A stretch of DNA of 9,117 nucleotides from JAJDFU01 sp964641965 (GTDB lineage Bacteria; Bacteroidota; Bacteroidia; Chitinophagales; Saprospiraceae), in NCBI GenBank assembly GCA_964641965.1, contig CAZXLD010000089.1, forward strand, positions 1 to 9,117, read 5' to 3'. Below are positions 6,291 to 9,117 of the stretch, piece after piece. The notes under the pieces were generated by a model that worked only from the letters and a program-made list of their open reading frames with translations, ran no database searches and was not told where the DNA came from. Every line of letters starts with the position of its first letter. Positions within the stretch are counted from its first letter, which is position 1. A program made the translations under genes and the position numbers.

Positions 6291-6304
6291 TTGATTTTTA
6301 TCAT
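6291..6304. promoter_or_regulatory. FNR/ANR-type operator, 9 of 10 consensus bases
   Basis: TTGATTTTTATCAT matches TTGATNNNNATCAA except for the last base. It is centred about 130 bases upstream of the second USP start at 6427. An additional TTGAT half-site lies immediately upstream (6282-6286). The perfect form of the same palindrome occurs before the first USP unit, so both USP-led units carry it. Control by a Crp/Fnr-family protein is inferred. Confidence 0.5.
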
Positions 6305-6426
6305 ACAACGCTCCAATTAAAATCAACTGGAGTTAAGCTTTAAATGAAGATTATTGATTGAATCCATATCGCACTGTTTGCCCAATTTTCAATTGACACA
6401 ACAACCATTCAAACTACAAAGCAACC

Positions 6427-7272
6427 GTGACAATACTACTTCCTACTGATTTTAGTGCAACTGCTCAGAATGCATACGGCTTTGCCCTTTCTCTAGCCCA
6501 CAAACTTGGGTGGACACTTGAAATTCTGCATGTGGCCTATCCGGAATATGCCCCTATGGACCTCCCGGTAGTTTCGGCTAGTGACACCAAAAATAAGGTT
6601 CAGTTAGCCAGAACAGCTCTGGATGCATTTGTTAGCCTGGGTCGCGCCAAGCTAAATCTGGAGCAAGGCATCACCCATTCTTCTGAAGTACAAATTGAAG
6701 TAGAAGTAGGTAATCCTGCGCCGACCATCCTGCGCATTGCCCGACGAGATGAAGTAGATTTGATAGTCATGGGTACCAAAGGACAACATTCTCTAATCGA
6801 AAAAACATTTGGCAGTGTGACCACCGAAGTCCTTTCCAAAGCCGAGTGTCCGGTCATGGTAATACCGGAAGAAGCTGCCTTTCAGGATTTCAAGCAGATA
6901 GCAGTTGCAACCGACCTTCGATCTGAAGAGTTTGAACCCTTGATCTCCGTGATTGAATTATTAGCTCCATTGAAGGCAAAGTTCAAGCTCGTGCACATTC
7001 ACGACCCCCAACAAGGGGTAACCCACGAAGAAAGCGCCCTTCAGCGCTTGCAAACCTTATTTTCCAATTACGGGTATGAAAGCCCTGCCATTCTAAAGAT
7101 CGGTCCGGAGAGCGTAGTGGAAGCGCTTGAAGATTTTGCGGAAAATTATTCAATTGATATGCTGATCATGTTGAATCAGCAGCGCAATTTATGGGAGCGC
7201 CTCTTTTACAGAAGTAAGACGCGACAGATGGTTTTCCAAACGAAAATCCCTTTATTTATCTACCCGGCCTGA
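6427..7272 (+). CDS. Tandem-domain universal stress protein (ATP motif in N-terminal domain)
   Basis: A 281-residue protein with two USP domains, about 1-148 and 153-281. The GTG start at 6427 is chosen because translation from it gives the family's usual opening strand (TILLPTDFS, with D8), while an upstream ATG at 6343 runs into a stop after five codons. The first domain has the complete nucleotide motif: G116, G119, then nine residues to G129 and S130, followed by TEVLSKAECPVMVIP. The second domain retains D163 (AVATDLRS) but the motif region (MLNQQRNLWERLFYRSKT, 248-265) has none of the glycines, so it should not bind ATP. This is the reverse of the domain pattern in the USP at 1548-2438. 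It heads a three-gene unit; the reductase gene starts 20 bases downstream. An FNR-type box lies at 6291-6304. Confidence 0.92.
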   Translation: MTILLPTDFSATAQNAYGFALSLAHKLGWTLEILHVAYPEYAPMDLPVVSASDTKNKVQLARTALDAFVSLGRAKLNLEQGITHSSEVQIEVEVGNPAPTILRIARRDEVDLIVMGTKGQHSLIEKTFGSVTTEVLSKAECPVMVIPEEAAFQDFKQIAVATDLRSEEFEPLISVIELLAPLKAKFKLVHIHDPQQGVTHEESALQRLQTLFSNYGYESPAILKIGPESVVEALEDFAENYSIDMLIMLNQQRNLWERLFYRSKTRQMVFQTKIPLFIYPA

Positions 7273-7292
7273 TTATTGCTGGAAGACCATCT

Positions 7293-7838
7293 ATGAATCG
7301 TTCAATAATTTTATACATCGCCACCAGTATGGATGGATACATCGCCCGTTCGGATGGTGATGTCGATTGGCTGGACACCCCTGCTATAGCCCCTCCCGAA
7401 GGAGAAGATTTTGGGTATGCCAAGTTCTATGAATCCATTGATACCACACTGATGGGTTCCAAAACCTTTGAATTTGTTGACCAATTTGAAGGGCCGTTCC
7501 CGTATCCGGAGAAGAAAAACTACGTATTTAGCCAGTCCGAACGCCAACCCAATGAATGGGTTGAATTTGTATCCAGAGATCCGGTGGCTTTCATGCAAGA
7601 CCTTCGTCGGCAAAAAGGCTTATCAATTTGGCTAGTAGGAGGAGGCCTTTTAAACACCTTTTTTTTGAAAAATGGCCTGATCGACCGGATTATCTTAACT
7701 AAGGCCCCAATAATTTTAGGAAGTGGAATTCCGCTATTCAATTTTGGGAACTTTAGCCAACTTCTGGAACTGACCCAAACTCAAATTTTCGATAAGGGTT
7801 GGGTGCAGTTAACGTATGATCTAAAACCAAGAAGTTAA
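7293..7838 (+). CDS. RibD C-terminal/DHFR-like reductase
   Basis: A 181-residue protein of the RibD_C dihydrofolate-reductase-like family. It starts with the family pattern IILYIATSMDGYIARSDGDVDWL. It has MGSKTFE at 54-60 and a glycine-rich nucleotide-binding segment WLVGGGLLNTFF (113-124), followed by IDRIILTKAPIILGSGIPLF. These indicate an NAD(P)H-dependent reductase fold, as in the YyaP/YwjB type. The substrate is not known, and true folate reduction is unlikely to be its main job because such proteins lack several classical DHFR residues. A weak GGAAG (7281-7285) precedes the ATG. The stop codon shares one base with the next start (TAATG), so the two genes are translationally coupled. Confidence 0.88.
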   Translation: MNRSIILYIATSMDGYIARSDGDVDWLDTPAIAPPEGEDFGYAKFYESIDTTLMGSKTFEFVDQFEGPFPYPEKKNYVFSQSERQPNEWVEFVSRDPVAFMQDLRRQKGLSIWLVGGGLLNTFFLKNGLIDRIILTKAPIILGSGIPLFNFGNFSQLLELTQTQIFDKGWVQLTYDLKPRS

Positions 7839-8818
7839 TGTATCCGTCTCGGTCCCCTATCATGCCCATCCTGTTTCATCCTGTTGTACTCGAACACAAA
7901 ACCGGGTTACATCCGGAGAACCCTAAACGCCTCCTTGCTTTTCAGGAAATGGAGCCGAGTGAGTTGTATAATGGACGGGAATATTTATCCCTTGTCCATA
8001 CCCCAACCTATTTGGAATATGTCGAAGCAACTTGCAGCGTCGGCGGACATGTAAGTCCGGAAACCATAGTTTCTCCAGGATCCTTCAAAGCTGCATCCTA
8101 TGCCGTTGGCGCTTCCATAGCCGCCGCCAGGCAGGGTGGCTTTGCACTCATTCGCCCCCCAGGTCACCATGCCTATGCAGATCGGGGTACCGGGTTTTGT
8201 TTGTTTAACAATGTAGCCATCGCAGCCAAGTATCTGGCTCAACAAGGTAAGCGCGTGCTCATTCTCGATTTTGACGGTCATCTTGGTGATGGGACTTCTC
8301 ATATTTTTTACGGAGATGACCAGGTTTTATTTTGGTCTTTACATCAATATCCAGCCTTCCCCGGTCATGGATTTGTCGATGAAATTGGAGAAGGAAAAGG
8401 GAAAGGATTCACCATCAACGTACCACTTCCGCCTGGAAGTGCAGACGATATTTTTCTAAAAGCGATTGAAGAATATCTTCCGATTGCCTTGGAATTCAAA
8501 CCTGATGTTGTAGCCCTATCTGCAGGGTTTGATGCTCATCAATACGACCTTTTATTGGATCTTCGTCTGAGCACTGATGGTTTTTATCAATTAGGCAAAC
8601 TCCTGCGATCCAATTTTTCTTCCATGTTTGCGTGCCTGGAAGGGGGCTATCATGTGGAGGAAATGAAGAAATGCCTGGAGGCCTTTTTGGCCGGTATACA
8701 AGGGGAAGAAAATCCAGCACCGGAGGAGCCGACTTTATCCGGTTTACGAGTCTGGGAAACCTTTGAGATCAATTTGTATGCTGGCCTGGCTCGATTAAGA
8801 CCCTATTGGGAAGTGTAG
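7838..8818 (+). CDS. Histone-deacetylase-family (class II/AcuC-like) zinc amidohydrolase
   Basis: A 326-residue arginase-fold deacetylase-like enzyme. Catalytic features are present: H110-H111 in RPPGHHAY; D144 and D146 with H148 in LDFDGHLGDGT; D151; the third zinc aspartate D232 in SAGFDAH; and Y271 in LEGGYH. By homology D146, H148 and D232 bind zinc, and the two histidines with D144 and D151 form charge relays. The second histidine of the usual HHGDG is L149. Family substrates include acetyl-lysine proteins such as acetyl-CoA synthetase (AcuC) and acetylpolyamines; which one applies here is unknown. The annotated ATG overlaps the reductase stop by one base. An ATG at 7862 (M9, MPILFHPVVLEH) fits typical family N-termini better and may be the true start. 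Confidence 0.9.
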   Translation: MYPSRSPIMPILFHPVVLEHKTGLHPENPKRLLAFQEMEPSELYNGREYLSLVHTPTYLEYVEATCSVGGHVSPETIVSPGSFKAASYAVGASIAAARQGGFALIRPPGHHAYADRGTGFCLFNNVAIAAKYLAQQGKRVLILDFDGHLGDGTSHIFYGDDQVLFWSLHQYPAFPGHGFVDEIGEGKGKGFTINVPLPPGSADDIFLKAIEEYLPIALEFKPDVVALSAGFDAHQYDLLLDLRLSTDGFYQLGKLLRSNFSSMFACLEGGYHVEEMKKCLEAFLAGIQGEENPAPEEPTLSGLRVWETFEINLYAGLARLRPYWEV

Positions 8819-8898
8819 AAATCACCTCTTTCTTTAGCTTGCCAATATTCTATCCCATGAATACCTCCTACTTTGAATTCAAGTACTATTTCTAACCC

Positions 8899-8919
8899 GG
8901 AAAATTCACTGAATTTTCC
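8899..8919. terminator. Perfect 9-base hairpin after the deacetylase unit, candidate terminator
   Basis: GGAAAATTC and GAATTTTCC pair perfectly around an ACT loop, 80 bases after the deacetylase stop. A second hairpin, GCCC-AAA-GGGC, follows directly at 8920-8930. No T run follows on the plus strand, so this is either a weak or factor-assisted transcript end or a structural element. Confidence 0.4.
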
Positions 8920-9001
8920 GCCCAAAGGGCTGACGAATTGCAAAATTATGAAAATCATATAATTATGTGTGGGTCAGTCCATTTCTTACTGTATTTGTCT
9001 G

Positions 9002-9029
9002 TACCCAAATTTGGGTAACCAAAATTTGG
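9002..9029. repeat. Paired AT-core palindromes, TACCCAAATTTGGGTA and CCAAAATTTGG
   Basis: TACCCAAATTTGGGTA (9002-9017) is a perfect 16-base palindrome. One base later CCAAAATTTGG (9019-9029) is an odd-centred relative sharing the CCAAA/TTTGG arms. Two nearly identical dyads side by side resemble a double operator or the subterminal repeat of a mobile element. Confidence 0.65.
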
Positions 9030-9048
9030 CAATTGTCAGGGTCTTTAG

Positions 9049-9074
9049 TGCTGACATCCGCAGGATCGTCAGCA
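9049..9074. repeat. Strong 11-base-pair hairpin TGCTGAC...GTCAGCA
   Basis: TGCTGAC (9049-9055) pairs with GTCAGCA (9068-9074). The stem continues as ATCC with GGAT around a GCA loop, with a single bulged C at 9067. Outside it, AGGGT (9038-9042) can pair with ACCCT (9077-9081), extending the foldback across an internal loop. No T run follows. Confidence 0.65.
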
Positions 9075-9091
9075 TAACCCTAACGTAAGTG

Positions 9092-9115
9092 GCTGAAAAT
9101 AAGCCTGTTTTCAGC
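9092..9115. repeat. Perfect 8-base inverted repeat GCTGAAAA / TTTTCAGC
   Basis: GCTGAAAA (9092-9099) and TTTTCAGC (9108-9115) are exact reverse complements around an 8-base loop. G-T and T-A pairs can add two more base pairs up to the last base of the window. What follows is unseen, so terminator function cannot be judged. Confidence 0.6.
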
Positions 9116-9117
9116 TA

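Larger units (their letters stand above)
8819..9117. other. 299-base non-coding tail dense in inverted repeats
   Basis: No convincing gene is seen on either strand; the open stretches are short and lack family resemblance. The region contains at least six inverted repeats: 8899-8919, 8920-8930, 9002-9017, 9019-9029, 9049-9074 and 9092-9115. The window ends inside or just after this cluster, so its right boundary is unknown. Confidence 0.6.

Noticed and set aside
6351..6365. TTGATTGAATCCAT as a third FNR-type box
   Set aside because: Only the left half-site matches; the right half does not approach ATCAA at the required spacing.
9075..9095. Integron attC-like core near the right end (CCCTAAC next to a foldback)
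   Set aside because: The base before YYYAAC is not a purine, and no matching GTTRRRY core is found across the hairpin.

Overview
The window looks like a chromosomal segment of a Bacteroidota member. The evidence is moderate GC, few Shine-Dalgarno sequences before the starts, an outer-membrane beta-barrel protein with a short signal peptide ending AQ, and possible promoter elements resembling the TAnnTTTG type. A Saprospiria-type relative (Lewinella or Haliscomenobacter-like) would fit, but that is a guess from gene style. All eleven genes I support lie on the plus strand. I see no rRNA, tRNA, CRISPR array or transposase gene.

Layout. Positions 31-135 hold a tandem array of about 15 heptamers (CCGTCTA and close variants). 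Next come two translationally coupled envelope genes: a small outer-membrane beta-barrel protein (278-808) and a cysteine-rich putative lipoprotein (805-1203). A 344-base gap follows and opens with a perfect FNR-type palindrome (1219-1232). The first large unit (1548-6169) is tightly packed: tandem-domain universal stress protein (USP), CHAD-domain protein, CbpA-type DnaJ, CbpM-type modulator, P-loop kinase-like protein, and an aminoglycoside-phosphotransferase-fold protein. A 257-base gap holds two hairpins and a second FNR-type box with one mismatch (6291-6304). The second unit (6427-8818) is a second tandem-domain USP, a RibD/DHFR-like reductase and a class II histone-deacetylase-like amidohydrolase. 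The final 299 bases have no convincing gene but are dense in inverted repeats.

How the genes may work together. The content reads as a stress or low-oxygen survival locus. It has two ATP-binding-type USPs, a chaperone/modulator pair acting on protein folding or the nucleoid, a CHAD protein likely to bind polyphosphate, two small-molecule or protein kinase-like halves, and a deacetylase-like enzyme. A TTGAT-N4-ATCAA-type box before each USP-led unit suggests that one Crp/Fnr-family regulator drives both. That is the strongest system-level signal here. The regulatory link is inferred from the motifs and gene content alone. Two further points stand out. The two USPs have lost the ATP motif in opposite halves. 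The P-loop and phosphotransferase genes appear to be the separated, order-reversed halves of a protein that is often fused in Proteobacteria.
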